From: Desulfoscipio geothermicus
GTDB lineage: Bacteria > Bacillota > Desulfotomaculia > Desulfotomaculales > Desulfallaceae
Reading direction: 5' to 3'
NCBI GenBank assembly: GCA_016841205.1
Contig: JAENZP010000002.1
Coordinates: 289,560-353,559, forward strand
Length of the DNA stretch: 64,000 bases
Each line of letters starts with the position of its first letter. Within the stretch, counting starts at the first letter, position 1. The notes beneath the pieces are model-generated. The model searched no databases. It saw nothing but the letters and a program-made list of their open reading frames with translations, and had not been told where the DNA came from. The position numbers and the translations under genes were made by a program. This document shows, in pieces, positions 18,368 through 27,453 of this stretch.

Positions 18368-20361
18368 TACAGTTGGAGGTCCGTTAACTCTTCCACCACT
18401 TGGGCACCTTCCGGCAAAGCACCCATCACAGACCGCTCCCAGGGCATGCCCAGCACCGGTTCCAATATGGCTATCGCGCCCCGGTCCTCACGTGTGCGAA
18501 TCAGCCTGCCGCACCCCTGTTTCAATTTTAGGCCCATTTCCGGATAATCTACCATAGTCACCGGATCAAGACCTTGTTCTATCAACTCACGCCTGCGGGC
18601 TTCGATTAGTGGATCCCGCGGCGGGAAAGGCAGCTGCCAGATCACTAGTAGCGACAGCGCCTCACCGGGCACGTCAATCCCCTCCCAAAATCCGGAGCCA
18701 ACTAGTACCGACGATATTTCTTCCCGAAATTTTTTTATAAGGTATCCACGCTCCGCGCTATCCTCCCAAAGAAATTCAAAGGGAAACCGATACTCTTGAA
18801 GCCCTGTTCTAATTCTTCGCACTTCGGACGGAGCATTGGTAAGCACCAACGCCCGGCCTTTCCAAAGCCGCAGCAAAGTTACCAAACGCCCCAAGGCCAA
18901 AGGAAACCAGTTCTTTTGATTATGAACGGGAAATTGCCGGGGCAAGTATATCAGGACCTGTTTATCATATTCAAAGGAACTGCCCACGGATGAGCTGGAC
19001 GGCCCGGACACTCCAATATTACGGGCAAAGTAACTAAAATCCCCTGCAACGCTCAGAGTCGCTGAAGAAAATACTACGGGCAGCCCCTTATCCAAGAGGT
19101 GTTTTTTCAATAGCCAACTAAGGTCCCGGGGCACGACCCAAAGGCTCCTGTCCGCCCGGTCAACCCAGACAATGGCATCTTTGCCGCCATTCCGGCCAAA
19201 TCTACTTAGAGCCGCAACTGCCCTCTCCACCATGGCTTCATAGGTCTGCAGCCGGGTATCCGAAATTGATTGGATGTACAGCTCTTGCTCGTTCTGCAGC
19301 TCAAGGTGCAAGGTTTCAAAGGCACGCCGCATGGTGTCCGCTGCCTTAAGCAGTTCTTCACTTATCCGGACGGTGAGCCGGTCAATTCGTTCATCCTGGA
19401 TGGTTGAGCGATGCAAAATTTCAAAGAAAAGAGAGGTGGCCAAATCTAAGGCAACGACAGTTGATAACAAGGATGTCCTGGCCCCCTGGATCTGTTCGAG
19501 GGATAAGAGCATGCTGTTAATGTCTCCTTCGACAACCTGCCGGCCGGCTCTCATCGCTGCGGGAAGCATCACTTTATGGCCCTCATCAAAGATAACCGCT
19601 GAATAATCAGGCAAAAGGGGCAGCTTGCCATCGGCAATTCTTTCTTCCCGGGTCCATAAGTCGTCAAAGAAAATCCCGTGATCACATACAATCAAATCCC
19701 GGGCCGCCCGGTAATGTTCCCTAACCTTAACAAGTTTGCAAAACCCCCGCGTCGAACATGTATCACAGGACATGGTTTCATCCCAGGCCACTTGCGCCCA
19801 AACACGGTCAGATACATGCGGTATCTCGGAGCGTTCACCACGACCGGTCTCCCCGGCCCAGTTAATTAAATTGCCAAGCGCTTTACCCGGCTGTTCATAA
19901 AGCGGATTATTAAGCCGGTTAACTTTTACATCGCAGACATACTGCCGTGGATCCTTGGCCATCCGAGCGTCAATATCCAGACCGAGTAAATCCGACAGCC
20001 TTTCAATATCTCCATTTAGGCTGGCGAGCTGTTCTTGAAGGACTGTCGAAGCGCAAGCAATCACGACAGGCTTTCCTTTATACCTGGCATAGGGAACTGC
20101 TGTAAGCAGGTAGGCAAAAGTCTTCCCGGTGCCCAGCCCCGCCTCCGCAAAATGCACCTTTCCTTTGCACACGGCATCAGCCAACTGAAAAGCTGTAAAG
20201 ATTTGCTCCTCACGTATCTCATACCCGTGCAACGGCAGCACATCATAAAACACTTGGCCAATCCACTGGACAAGTTTGGACGAAAATTCGTCTTTGCCCC
20301 GATACGCGAAGGGTACTCGATGTCCTAATGGAGGAGACATACTGATCACCGCTCTCGACAA
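18367..20361 (-). CDS. DinG/XPD-family ATP-dependent helicase
   Basis: 664 residues. Walker A AGLGTGKT (residues 74-81), a DEGH box in VIFDEGHKV, a four-Cys iron-sulphur pattern made by YVCDVKV and the CDTCSTRGFC cluster (about 195-210), and C-terminal helicase motifs such as GSGFWEGIDVPG and QGCGRLIRTREDRG. These define a DinG-type superfamily 2 helicase with an XPD-like 4Fe-4S cluster, acting on DNA or RNA structures, perhaps in R-loop or repair work. No exonuclease domain is present. The TTG start at 20361 is uncertain; the ATG at 20340 is an alternative. Spacing to neighbours suggests a single gene. Confidence 0.85.
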   Translation of the reverse strand: MSRAVISMSPPLGHRVPFAYRGKDEFSSKLVQWIGQVFYDVLPLHGYEIREEQIFTAFQLADAVCKGKVHFAEAGLGTGKTFAYLLTAVPYARYKGKPVVIACASTVLQEQLASLNGDIERLSDLLGLDIDARMAKDPRQYVCDVKVNRLNNPLYEQPGKALGNLINWAGETGRGERSEIPHVSDRVWAQVAWDETMSCDTCSTRGFCKLVKVREHYRAARDLIVCDHGIFFDDLWTREERIADGKLPLLPDYSAVIFDEGHKVMLPAAMRAGRQVVEGDINSMLLSLEQIQGARTSLLSTVVALDLATSLFFEILHRSTIQDERIDRLTVRISEELLKAADTMRRAFETLHLELQNEQELYIQSISDTRLQTYEAMVERAVAALSRFGRNGGKDAIVWVDRADRSLWVVPRDLSWLLKKHLLDKGLPVVFSSATLSVAGDFSYFARNIGVSGPSSSSVGSSFEYDKQVLIYLPRQFPVHNQKNWFPLALGRLVTLLRLWKGRALVLTNAPSEVRRIRTGLQEYRFPFEFLWEDSAERGYLIKKFREEISSVLVGSGFWEGIDVPGEALSLLVIWQLPFPPRDPLIEARRRELIEQGLDPVTMVDYPEMGLKLKQGCGRLIRTREDRGAIAILEPVLGMPWERSVMGALPEGAQVVEELTDLQL

Positions 20362-20503
20362 CTTTCTTTAAAGTGACGGATTCAATCAAGAATTTGTTTA
20401 TTATTTTAATCATTATTATAAGAAATATAACCTAACTTTACCAATAAATATATAAGCTTAAGATGTCTGACAAAAGTTTTAGTCGAAACTCAAAGCTGCG
20501 TCG

Positions 20504-20558
20504 TGTCAAGAGAGTAGGGTTGTTGCATTAACATTATCAACAACCCTACCCCTTGACA
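20504..20558. repeat. Long interrupted inverted repeat after leuA
   Basis: Inner perfect arms GTAGGGTTGTTG/CAACAACCCTAC (12 bases) and outer arms TGTCAAG/CTTGACA. The position, 22 bases after the leuA stop, suits a terminator, but there is no proper T run on the minus strand. Confidence 0.6.
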
Positions 20559-20579
20559 TAACATATTTATATTTTACCA

Positions 20580-22148
20580 CTATTGCCTGGTTAACACCGT
20601 CACCTCATCTGTAATAATGGCACAAGCCGGTCCGTTGATTTGGTCAGCCATTTTTTTAACCTTAACCAGAGCATTAACGTAGGCTCTAGCGCTAGCTTCG
20701 ATTACGTCGGTGCTGACACCCCTGCCGACAACCAGCCCTCCATCTGCACAGCGCACTTTTACCGTAGCCTCGCCCAGAGCCTCCTTGCCCCGGCTGACTG
20801 ACTGCAAAGTATAATCTTCCAAGGTCACCGGTTCACCCACCAGACGGTCAATGGCTCTGATAACAGCGTCAACCGGTCCGTTACCAAAGGCGGCATCTGT
20901 CATCGTATTACCTTCCAACTCCAAGGTAACTGTAGCAGTCGCCCTGGAAGCCCCGGACGTAGTTACTGTAATATTGTTAATATTCATATTGTTGTCTTCC
21001 GAAATGCTGCCCCCCACAAGAGCATGTAGATCCTGGTCAAAAATCTCCCCTTTTTGATCGGCCAACTGAAGAAAACTTTGATACAGGATTTCCAGGCGTT
21101 CCTCCTCCATATGATAGCCCAATTCCAATAACCTGTGCCTGAAGGCATGCCTGCCTGACCTGGCGCTTAGAACGATCCTGTTTTTCGGCACACCGACTAC
21201 TTCCGGATTAATTATTTCATAAGTAGTTCTTTCTTTTAATACACCGTCCTGGTGAATACCGGAAGCATGCATAAAAGCATTGGACCCAACTATGGCCTTA
21301 TGGGCAGGCACCGGCACGCCGGTAATCCTGGACACCAGCCTGCTGGTAGCGGAAATTTCGCTTGTATTCACTCCTGTGTCGATCCCGTAGTGACCGCGCC
21401 GGGTATAAATGGCCATGATTACTTCTTCCAAGGAGGTGTTGCCGGCCCGCTCCCCGATGCCGTTGATTGTGCCCTCCACCTGGCCCGCACCGGCCATAAT
21501 CCCAGCCAAAGAGTTTGCAGTAGCCATCCCCAGGTCATTATGACAATGTATGCTGAGTACGGCATTTCCTATATTACCAACATGATTCAATACATAAGTA
21601 ACCATTTCAGCGTATTCCCAGGGTGTGGCATAACCGACTGTATCCGGTATGTTGACCACCGTCGCCCCGGCTTCGATAACTTGTTCCAAAACCCGAGCCA
21701 GGAAGGGAAGCTCACTGCGAAAAGCATCCTCCGCATAGAATTCAACGTCACCGACGTATTTTTTTGCATGTTTTACTGCAGCCACCGAAGCTTCCAGCAC
21801 CTGGTCTGGGGATAGCTTGAGCTTTTGCGCCATATGCACCGGGGATACCGCTATACCGGTGTGAATCCTTGGGTATTCGGCCTCCCGCAGCGACTCGGCA
21901 CAGCTGTCTATATCACGCTCCACCGCCCGGGAAAGACCGCATACAATCACACCCTTCAGTTCGCGGGCCAGTGTGCGCACCGATTCCAGATCTCCGGGCG
22001 AAGAAGCTGGAAAACCAGCCTCGATGACGTCCACACCTAGTTTTACCAACTGCTTAGCTACCTCAATTTTTTCATGAACATTCAGTGTTATACCTAGTGA
22101 CTGTTCTCCATCCCTGAGGGTGGTATCGAATACATAGAGCCTGCGCAT
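20580..22148 (-). CDS. leuA: 2-isopropylmalate synthase
   Basis: 522 residues, the length of bacterial LeuA. The N-terminal DTTLRDGEQSLG loop, HCHNDLGMATANSLAG metal-binding motif and GIGERAGNTSLEEV define the HMGL-like TIM barrel (about 1-270). The C-terminal LeuA dimer/allosteric domain (about 385-520) gives feedback by leucine. It condenses acetyl-CoA with 2-oxoisovalerate as the first step of Leu synthesis. Close homologues (homocitrate or citramalate synthase) are possible, but the C-terminal domain and the Leu T-box upstream favour LeuA. AAGGAGGAG precedes the ATG. No other leu or ilv gene is adjacent in the window. Confidence 0.9.
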   Translation of the reverse strand: MRRLYVFDTTLRDGEQSLGITLNVHEKIEVAKQLVKLGVDVIEAGFPASSPGDLESVRTLARELKGVIVCGLSRAVERDIDSCAESLREAEYPRIHTGIAVSPVHMAQKLKLSPDQVLEASVAAVKHAKKYVGDVEFYAEDAFRSELPFLARVLEQVIEAGATVVNIPDTVGYATPWEYAEMVTYVLNHVGNIGNAVLSIHCHNDLGMATANSLAGIMAGAGQVEGTINGIGERAGNTSLEEVIMAIYTRRGHYGIDTGVNTSEISATSRLVSRITGVPVPAHKAIVGSNAFMHASGIHQDGVLKERTTYEIINPEVVGVPKNRIVLSARSGRHAFRHRLLELGYHMEEERLEILYQSFLQLADQKGEIFDQDLHALVGGSISEDNNMNINNITVTTSGASRATATVTLELEGNTMTDAAFGNGPVDAVIRAIDRLVGEPVTLEDYTLQSVSRGKEALGEATVKVRCADGGLVVGRGVSTDVIEASARAYVNALVKVKKMADQINGPACAIITDEVTVLTRQ

Positions 22149-22244
22149 TTAAGATCTCCTCCTTGATTTAATTGGTATTTTCCACTAAAGTTTGTAAGGT
22201 CACCAAGGTCAGGTTCCATTACACCACCACCCCCCGAAATAAAA

Positions 22245-22525
22245 TTTAAAAACCCCTCGCCTCAACATATGAGACGAAGGGTTTGCCTCCGTGGTACCAC
22301 TCAAATTAACGGCACTAGGCCGCTCTCTTAAAGAATACGGGATCTATCTAAAAAATCCGATATCCCCTTCCTTTTAACGGCGGAAGACCCCGTCCGGACC
22401 TACTATCCCAAGGAATTCGACCGGCTACTCAAGGGAGAGTTCAGCGCAATGCCACTGACCGCCTCGCACCAACCGGCGGCTCTCTGAACCGGCTAAACCG
22501 CTTACTATTCCCTGTCATTGTCATT
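22245..22525 (-). promoter_or_regulatory. T-box leader RNA of leuA (Leu, CUC specifier likely)
   Basis: Minus-strand leader with AGTAAGCGG at the base of Stem I, arms GTTCAG/CTGAAC, then GAACTCTCCC where CUC (Leu) is the likely specifier. The conserved GGACGGGGTCTTCCGCCGTT block follows, then GAGTGGTACCACGG and a terminator stem AACCCTTCG/CGAGGGGTT with T's at about 22249. About 100 bases upstream of leuA. Confidence 0.85.
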
Positions 22526-22580
22526 TTAAAATATTACTGTTGATTTTACCAGTTATATGCGTGGATGTCAATAGGCTAAG

Positions 22581-22612
22581 GGGGAAGCAAGAGAACCGTC
22601 CCCTCGCTTCCC
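22581..22612. repeat. Palindromic REP-like element, GAGAACCGTCCC core (copy 3)
   Basis: Arms GGGAAGC and GCTTCCC enclose AAGAGAACCGTCCCCTC. The core AGAACCGTCCC is shared with the element near 18329-18367. Confidence 0.65.
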
Positions 22613-22675
22613 GTGTTTATCAGGTACTTTGTGATATAATTAGCGCGTAGTCCCAATTCATATTGAGGTGTTATC

Positions 22676-22939
22676 ATGAGTCGCGATGTTATCATTGAAG
22701 TTGTGGTTACAGAGCCACTGGGTACCAGCTGCCGCAAGCTTATCTACAATGCCGGTCTGATAGCCGAAAAACTTGGCCTAGAGATGAAAATAACCAATGG
22801 TGACAGCATCAAAGAGGAATTAGACGAACAAATTGTCCCGCCCTTTATTTTAATTGGTGAACTGGCGCTGGGCAAAGATATCGACCTGGAAAAACTGGAG
22901 CAAATTATTAAGGCCCAAAGAAACGCTAAATCAACCTAA
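22676..22939 (+). CDS. Small protein, possible thioredoxin-like fold
   Basis: 87 residues after GAGGTG. The pattern IIEVVVTEPLGTSCRKLIYN, then KLGLEMKI, then VPPFILIGELALGKDIDLEKLEQII resembles the beta-alpha-beta plan of small thioredoxin-like proteins, including a Pro before the third strand. Only one Cys (residue 18) sits where CxxC would be, so a normal dithiol activity is unlikely. The family was not recognised with confidence. The DUF89 gene follows after 61 bases and may be cotranscribed. Confidence 0.6.
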   Translation: MSRDVIIEVVVTEPLGTSCRKLIYNAGLIAEKLGLEMKITNGDSIKEELDEQIVPPFILIGELALGKDIDLEKLEQIIKAQRNAKST

Positions 22940-23000
22940 GTAGAAAAGCAAACCCGGGTACGCCAATAAAATTCAATTAATGCCAATTAGGAGGTTCTTC

Positions 23001-23858
23001 ATGCAATCGCAGATAGATTGTTTTTACTGCTATTTTAAACAGATTGTCAATTGCATGGATATCGCGGGTATCGAAGAGGACAGAAAGTACCAGATTCTTT
23101 TCGACCTTGTGGATGACGTAAAAAAAATGGATAGGACCAGAACGCCCGCGGAAAACACAACTGAAATGTTATTAAAACTATACCAAAAAATCGAAAACAA
23201 CGACCCGTTTGAAGAAAGCAAAGAAAAATCCAACACCCTTGCCCTAAAACTTTATCCTGCATTAAAGAGCTATCTGCAAAAATCCACCAATAAACTTTAT
23301 GACGCTTTAAAAATATCCGTTGCCGGCAACATTATTGATCTGGGTATCGAGAAAAATTATGACCTTGACTCCAGCCTGCAATACAGTTTAAAAGCTGGTT
23401 TCTCCAAAAATGATTATCCTAGATTTTTGGAAAAACTGGCCTCTTCAGACAATGTACTTATTATTGGGGACAATGCCGGGGAAATAGTTTTTGACAGGTT
23501 GCTTGTAGAAGAATTAACCAACATGGGTAAAAGAATTATTTATTTGGTAAAGAACAGCCCCATATTAAATGACGCTACCATGGATGATGCCCGGCAGGCC
23601 GGTATAGATAAAATTGCTACGGTTATCACCACGGGTTCGCATTACCTCGGTACACCCCTGACAAAAATATCTAACGAGGTAAGAAGGCTTATGGAAGAAT
23701 CGAACCTGATCATATCTAAGGGTCAGGCTAATTTCGAAACGTTGGAACACGAAGAACTGGCCAAAGATAGAATCTTCTTCCTGTTAAAAATTAAATGCTC
23801 ATGCGTTGGCCAAGTAGCCAACGCGAATCTAGGAGACATTGTGTTTTTTACCAGGTAA
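23001..23858 (+). CDS. DUF89 / ARMT1-like protein
   Basis: 285 residues from the ATG at 23001, preceded by AGGAGG; the frame extends slightly upstream but without support. An N-terminal DCFYCYFKQ motif (two Cys, CxxC) is followed by a helical part. The catalytic segment is NVLIIGDNAGEIVFDRLL (about residues 153-170), with Asp and Asn of the metal site, then VKNSPILNDATMDDARQAG and SKGQANFETLE. This is the pattern of DUF89, metal-dependent damage-control phosphatases. Bacterial members with the N-terminal CxxC have unknown substrates. A palindrome overlaps the 3' end. Confidence 0.8.
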   Translation: MQSQIDCFYCYFKQIVNCMDIAGIEEDRKYQILFDLVDDVKKMDRTRTPAENTTEMLLKLYQKIENNDPFEESKEKSNTLALKLYPALKSYLQKSTNKLYDALKISVAGNIIDLGIEKNYDLDSSLQYSLKAGFSKNDYPRFLEKLASSDNVLIIGDNAGEIVFDRLLVEELTNMGKRIIYLVKNSPILNDATMDDARQAGIDKIATVITTGSHYLGTPLTKISNEVRRLMEESNLIISKGQANFETLEHEELAKDRIFFLLKIKCSCVGQVANANLGDIVFFTR

Positions 23859-23871
23859 AAAACACAATGTC
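23835..23871. repeat. Perfect 18-base palindrome across the DUF89 stop codon
   Basis: GACATTGTGTTTTTTACC and its exact complement are separated by one base (23853). It contains the last codons and the TAA stop of the DUF89 gene. It could be a cruciform or, opened by a few pairs, a hairpin, but no T run follows. Confidence 0.75.
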
Positions 23872-23998
23872 CACGTATATTAAAGTGTTGTAAATTAATA
23901 ATTTGTAAAATTAAAAAGAAATTTGCTCCCACAGCAGGAAATAATTGATAATTTGTAGAAATTATAGTTTTTCGTATTAATAGAAAGGAGGTAATCCT

Positions 23999-25381
23999 TT
24001 GAATACAATACCTACCGGGATAAATGGCTTTGATAAACTTGTTTACGGCGGAATTGTTCGGAGGAATTCCGTTTTGATAGAAGGGGTTCCCGGTGCAGGT
24101 AAAACTACTTTCGGCATAGAGTTCGTCTATCGTGGCATTACTGAGTTTGATGAGCCAGGGGTAATTGTTACCTGTGAGGAATTACCCGAGTCTTTATATC
24201 GTGATGCTCTTAACTTTGGCTGGGATCTCCATGCCCTCGAAGAGGCCAACAAACTGCGTATTCTATGTACATCTCCGGAAGTTCTGAATGACCCGGAAGT
24301 TAACATCATTGAGGAGGTCGTCCGCGAGGTAGGTGCCAAGCGAATTCTGGTGGATAGTGTTAGTCATTTCCGCAATGTTTTTAGCGATCCTATCTTGCTA
24401 CGCAGGGCGGTATATGGTTTTTGCAATGGCTTGCGCCGTTTAGGACTAACATCTTTTTTAGTTAAAGAACGGGAGAGCGATGGTCAAAGAGATTACGCCT
24501 TTGAAGAATATGTGGTGGATGCTGTAATTCGCCTGGAAAACAAGGAAACACCGGGTCTACACCGCCTCCGTGTGCTTGAAATCTGCAAAACACGGGGACA
24601 AGAGCATATACCCGGCAAACACACCTTTCGAATTACCAACACAGGGATTAAGGTTTTTGCTTTCGAAGCAATAGCTGTTAATAGTGAAATAAAAGAGAAA
24701 GATAATTTAGTTAATACAGGTGTACCCGGACTAGATGATTTATTGCGCGGTGGGCTCCCCCAGGGAGCCAGCGTAGCTGTAGCCGGTGGTTCCGGAACAG
24801 GTAAAACCGTATTAAGCCTGCAGTACCTAATAAAAGGGGCAGTGGATTACGGGGACAAGGGAATATTTTTGTCCTTTGAGGAAACCCCGCAGCAGTTATT
24901 AGCCAACGCCAAACATTTCAACTGGGATCTGAACACTCTCCAGCAACAAGACTTGATCAAGGTTTTATACCTGTCTCTTTCAGAAATGGAAATTGACGAG
25001 ACAATTATCAGACTGGGCGAGCAGGTAAAAGCTTTTGGTGCCCGGCGCCTGGTACTAGACTCCATTTACGCTTTCCTTTCCCGTATAGATAATATTGCCG
25101 TTCTACATGAAAAAATTTATTTTCTTGTATCCCTGCTAAACAAGCTTAACTGTACCACTTTATTGATCAGTCCGGCCTGGGAAGTGGAAAGCGGCGGGAA
25201 ATTAGAAGTAATCCATTCGGTGGTTCAAGGCACCATACTGCTCAAGTCAATGATGATACAAAACCGCCGGGTTAGACAGCTGGAAATTTATAAAATGCGG
25301 GGAGTTAACCATGCTATGGGCAACCATCTGCTTGAAATCAATGCTTTGGGCATACAGGCTTTCCCCAGGTTAGGAGGGTAG
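23999..25381 (+). CDS. KaiC-like ATPase with two RecA-type domains
   Basis: 460 residues from a TTG start with AAAGGAGGT before it. The first domain has Walker A GVPGAGKT (29-36), the paired catalytic-type glutamates EE (60-61) and Walker B RILVDS (115-120). The second has Walker A GGSGTGKT (263-270), EE (294-295) and Walker B RLVLDS. Both open with the KaiC-type TGINGFDKL or TGVPGLDDLLRGGLPQG segment. True cyanobacterial KaiC is about 519 residues and autophosphorylates at S431/T432; this shorter protein lacks the C-terminal extension, and no kaiA or kaiB is present. A signalling ATPase or hexamer is inferred. It heads a five-gene operon. Confidence 0.85.
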   Translation: MNTIPTGINGFDKLVYGGIVRRNSVLIEGVPGAGKTTFGIEFVYRGITEFDEPGVIVTCEELPESLYRDALNFGWDLHALEEANKLRILCTSPEVLNDPEVNIIEEVVREVGAKRILVDSVSHFRNVFSDPILLRRAVYGFCNGLRRLGLTSFLVKERESDGQRDYAFEEYVVDAVIRLENKETPGLHRLRVLEICKTRGQEHIPGKHTFRITNTGIKVFAFEAIAVNSEIKEKDNLVNTGVPGLDDLLRGGLPQGASVAVAGGSGTGKTVLSLQYLIKGAVDYGDKGIFLSFEETPQQLLANAKHFNWDLNTLQQQDLIKVLYLSLSEMEIDETIIRLGEQVKAFGARRLVLDSIYAFLSRIDNIAVLHEKIYFLVSLLNKLNCTTLLISPAWEVESGGKLEVIHSVVQGTILLKSMMIQNRRVRQLEIYKMRGVNHAMGNHLLEINALGIQAFPRLGG

Positions 25382-25386
25382 TAATT

Positions 25387-26106
25387 ATGCATAGAGCCTA
25401 TTTTGGAGTTGAGGGTTTGGATCGTAACCTGGAACAAGGGCTATCGTATGGATCCCAAATTATGGTTGAAGGCGATTCCGGTGTAGGTAAAACCGTACTG
25501 GCGGGGGAATTTATCAAAGAGGGGCTGCGCTGCGGCGATACCTGCGTCTATGTGGCTTGCGATGAACCTCCCACAGTCATGCGTGAGCACCTGTTGAGCT
25601 TTAAGGTAGGGACCCCTGCTTATGAAGAAACAGGCCGACTGGTTTTTATTGATGCTTATGAAGAAGACGGAAGTACTGAAAAATACGTCCTTTCCGACCT
25701 CCGACACCTTGAGAAGTACTTTACTCTGGAATCGGAAGTACTGCGTAGCTGTAACGGGCCCAGAGTAAGGTTGGTAGTGGATAGTTTAAGTACTCTTTTA
25801 ACTAATTTAGAAATTACGGATGTTATAGACTTTCACCGGACCCGGCTCAAACAGCTTAAGAAAACAGGAATACTGGCCATGGATATATTTGTGAGCGGAG
25901 TTTTAGAACCCAGGTTAATTACTATAACCAGCCACCTTTATAATTTTATCCTTAAGATGAGTTTCAACGGCTCAAGGTGTAACCCCGTACGCCAGATGCA
26001 GATTGGAAAGGTAAAAAGCCAGCAATTTACGTCTTCCACTCACGCGTTTACCGTTAGTCCTATTTATGGTATTCTTGTGGCTGCTGATACGGGGGTGCAC
26101 AAATGA
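25387..26106 (+). CDS. Single-domain KaiC-like ATPase
   Basis: 239 residues, 5 bases after the first KaiC-like gene. Walker A GDSGVGKT (29-36) and Walker B VRLVVDSL are intact. The paired-acid position reads DE (59-60), so the first catalytic-type glutamate is replaced by Asp. The start GVEGLDRNLEQGLSYGSQIM matches the KaiC/RadA entry. It may pair with the two-domain protein or form its own ring. Its stop overlaps the next start by ATGA, a sign of translational coupling. Confidence 0.85.
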   Translation: MHRAYFGVEGLDRNLEQGLSYGSQIMVEGDSGVGKTVLAGEFIKEGLRCGDTCVYVACDEPPTVMREHLLSFKVGTPAYEETGRLVFIDAYEEDGSTEKYVLSDLRHLEKYFTLESEVLRSCNGPRVRLVVDSLSTLLTNLEITDVIDFHRTRLKQLKKTGILAMDIFVSGVLEPRLITITSHLYNFILKMSFNGSRCNPVRQMQIGKVKSQQFTSSTHAFTVSPIYGILVAADTGVHK

Positions 26107-27134
26107 AAGACAGCGATATTACCATAAAACTGATGAATTATATGTTTATGAGTATGAGTAATACAATGAATCAAGTGCCATTCAGCGGTCAGCACTGGAT
26201 GGAGCAGCTTGTGATCGGATCAGTCCAATATTTCATCGACGAGTATTGGGATGATTCAAAGTTGGATTCAAAGAAGCCTGTGGAAATCTGCCGTACCTAT
26301 CTTAATGTCATGGAAGACGTGGGTTTTTTGTATGCCAAGGATTACCGGCTAGAGGAATCGGGGGATAGCCTGCTGATGTCTGTTAAGACAAATAAGTGCG
26401 TTTACCGAGAGTGCTGCCAGCGCACGGGAGAAAAAGAAGGCTTATCGTTTAAAAATTGTATACGTCTCGGCACTTTTCAAGCCATTTTACGCCATGTGCT
26501 TGGAGAAAATAATTATCTCACTTCAGTGGATATGGCTGCGGATGGATTTTGCTACGGAAAGCTTAGACCCAACACTCAGCCAAAGGAGGAAATCGTTACC
26601 CGGGAAGGACACATAATAAAGATGGCCGGACATAGAGCTTTTCTTCTCCGCCAAAAAACATATGCCTCCCTGATGGCCTCGATTAGGGATCATGCACCTC
26701 AAATTTTAAAACACGTACTCTATGATGCCGGGTACCAATCGGGACTCAGTTTAGCCCGTAAGGCCCGTGAATCGTATCCCTACCCGAAGGAATGTTTGCA
26801 ACTACTTCTGGATGAACTAACAAATCTGGGAGTAGGTAAACTAGAGCTTGTTTCCTTCAGTTTATCCTGTGCTAGAGTCAAAATACGGTGTTACGATTCC
26901 TTTTGGGCAGACACCGCAAATGAATACGGGCATCTTTATCGTACTCCACAGGTGATATGTGATATGTTACGGGGAATTCTAGCCGCGTGTCTCAGTGTTA
27001 TATTCGAAAAAGAAATTATCTGTGAAGAAATGGTCTGCCAGTCAATGGGAGCCGATTGCTGTGAGTTCCTCGCTTTGCCTCTTCCGCAGGAATCGTCAGG
27101 GGGGAGGAAGCCTCATGACCCTCGAAATGAATAA
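26103..27134 (+). CDS. V4R-like sensory protein with Cys-rich N-terminal half
   Basis: 343 residues, overlapping the second KaiC-like gene by 4 bases. The C-terminal half (from about 175) resembles a V4R (4-vinyl reductase) sensory domain: KMAGHRAFLLRQKTYASLM, ILKHVLYDAGYQSGLSLA, then the Cys motif CQSMGADCCEFLA near 318-330. The N-terminal half has FIDEYWDD, ICRTYLNVMEDVGFLYAKDY and several Cys (KCVYRECCQ, then C after a gap) in a pattern that recalls methanogen-output-type domains. Such proteins bind a small ligand or metal and pass a signal on. It is probably cytoplasmic; no membrane segment was seen. Confidence 0.7.
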   Translation: MKDSDITIKLMNYMFMSMSNTMNQVPFSGQHWMEQLVIGSVQYFIDEYWDDSKLDSKKPVEICRTYLNVMEDVGFLYAKDYRLEESGDSLLMSVKTNKCVYRECCQRTGEKEGLSFKNCIRLGTFQAILRHVLGENNYLTSVDMAADGFCYGKLRPNTQPKEEIVTREGHIIKMAGHRAFLLRQKTYASLMASIRDHAPQILKHVLYDAGYQSGLSLARKARESYPYPKECLQLLLDELTNLGVGKLELVSFSLSCARVKIRCYDSFWADTANEYGHLYRTPQVICDMLRGILAACLSVIFEKEIICEEMVCQSMGADCCEFLALPLPQESSGGRKPHDPRNE

Positions 27135-27414
27135 AGAGCTGAACTCAATTATGCTTAGTGTACTCCGGATCGAATTACTGACTTTTTTTCAGGCCAACCC
27201 ACATACGCGAGATACCGCAGACGGTTTGGCCCTCCGCTTGAACCGCCCACGACACGAGTTAGAAATAGCTCTTAATACCCTTAGCGCTCTTGGTATTTTG
27301 GAAATAAGCGGCACAGAGAAGTTAACCATTTACCGCCTGCGCAACGGTGACCTGATTAACAATTACTTTAAGGATGAGTATCCTAAAATCCATTCTAAAC
27401 CACCTTTTCGGTAG
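27115..27414 (+). CDS. Small winged-helix DNA-binding-like protein
   Basis: 99 residues from the ATG at 27115, which follows GGGAGGA and overlaps the upstream gene by 20 bases; an ATG at 27127 is a second choice. SVLRIELLTFFQANPHTRDTADGLALRLNRPRHELEIALNTLSALGILEI fits a winged-helix with DTADGLALRLNRPRHELE as the helix-turn-helix, followed by a basic wing and IYRLRNGDLIN. It may bind DNA directly or serve as an adaptor in the operon. The assignment rests on pattern only. Confidence 0.65.
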   Translation: MTLEMNKELNSIMLSVLRIELLTFFQANPHTRDTADGLALRLNRPRHELEIALNTLSALGILEISGTEKLTIYRLRNGDLINNYFKDEYPKIHSKPPFR

Positions 27415-27453
27415 CTTGGAATGGACTTCAGCCGAGTGGAGGTTTTAAATTAG

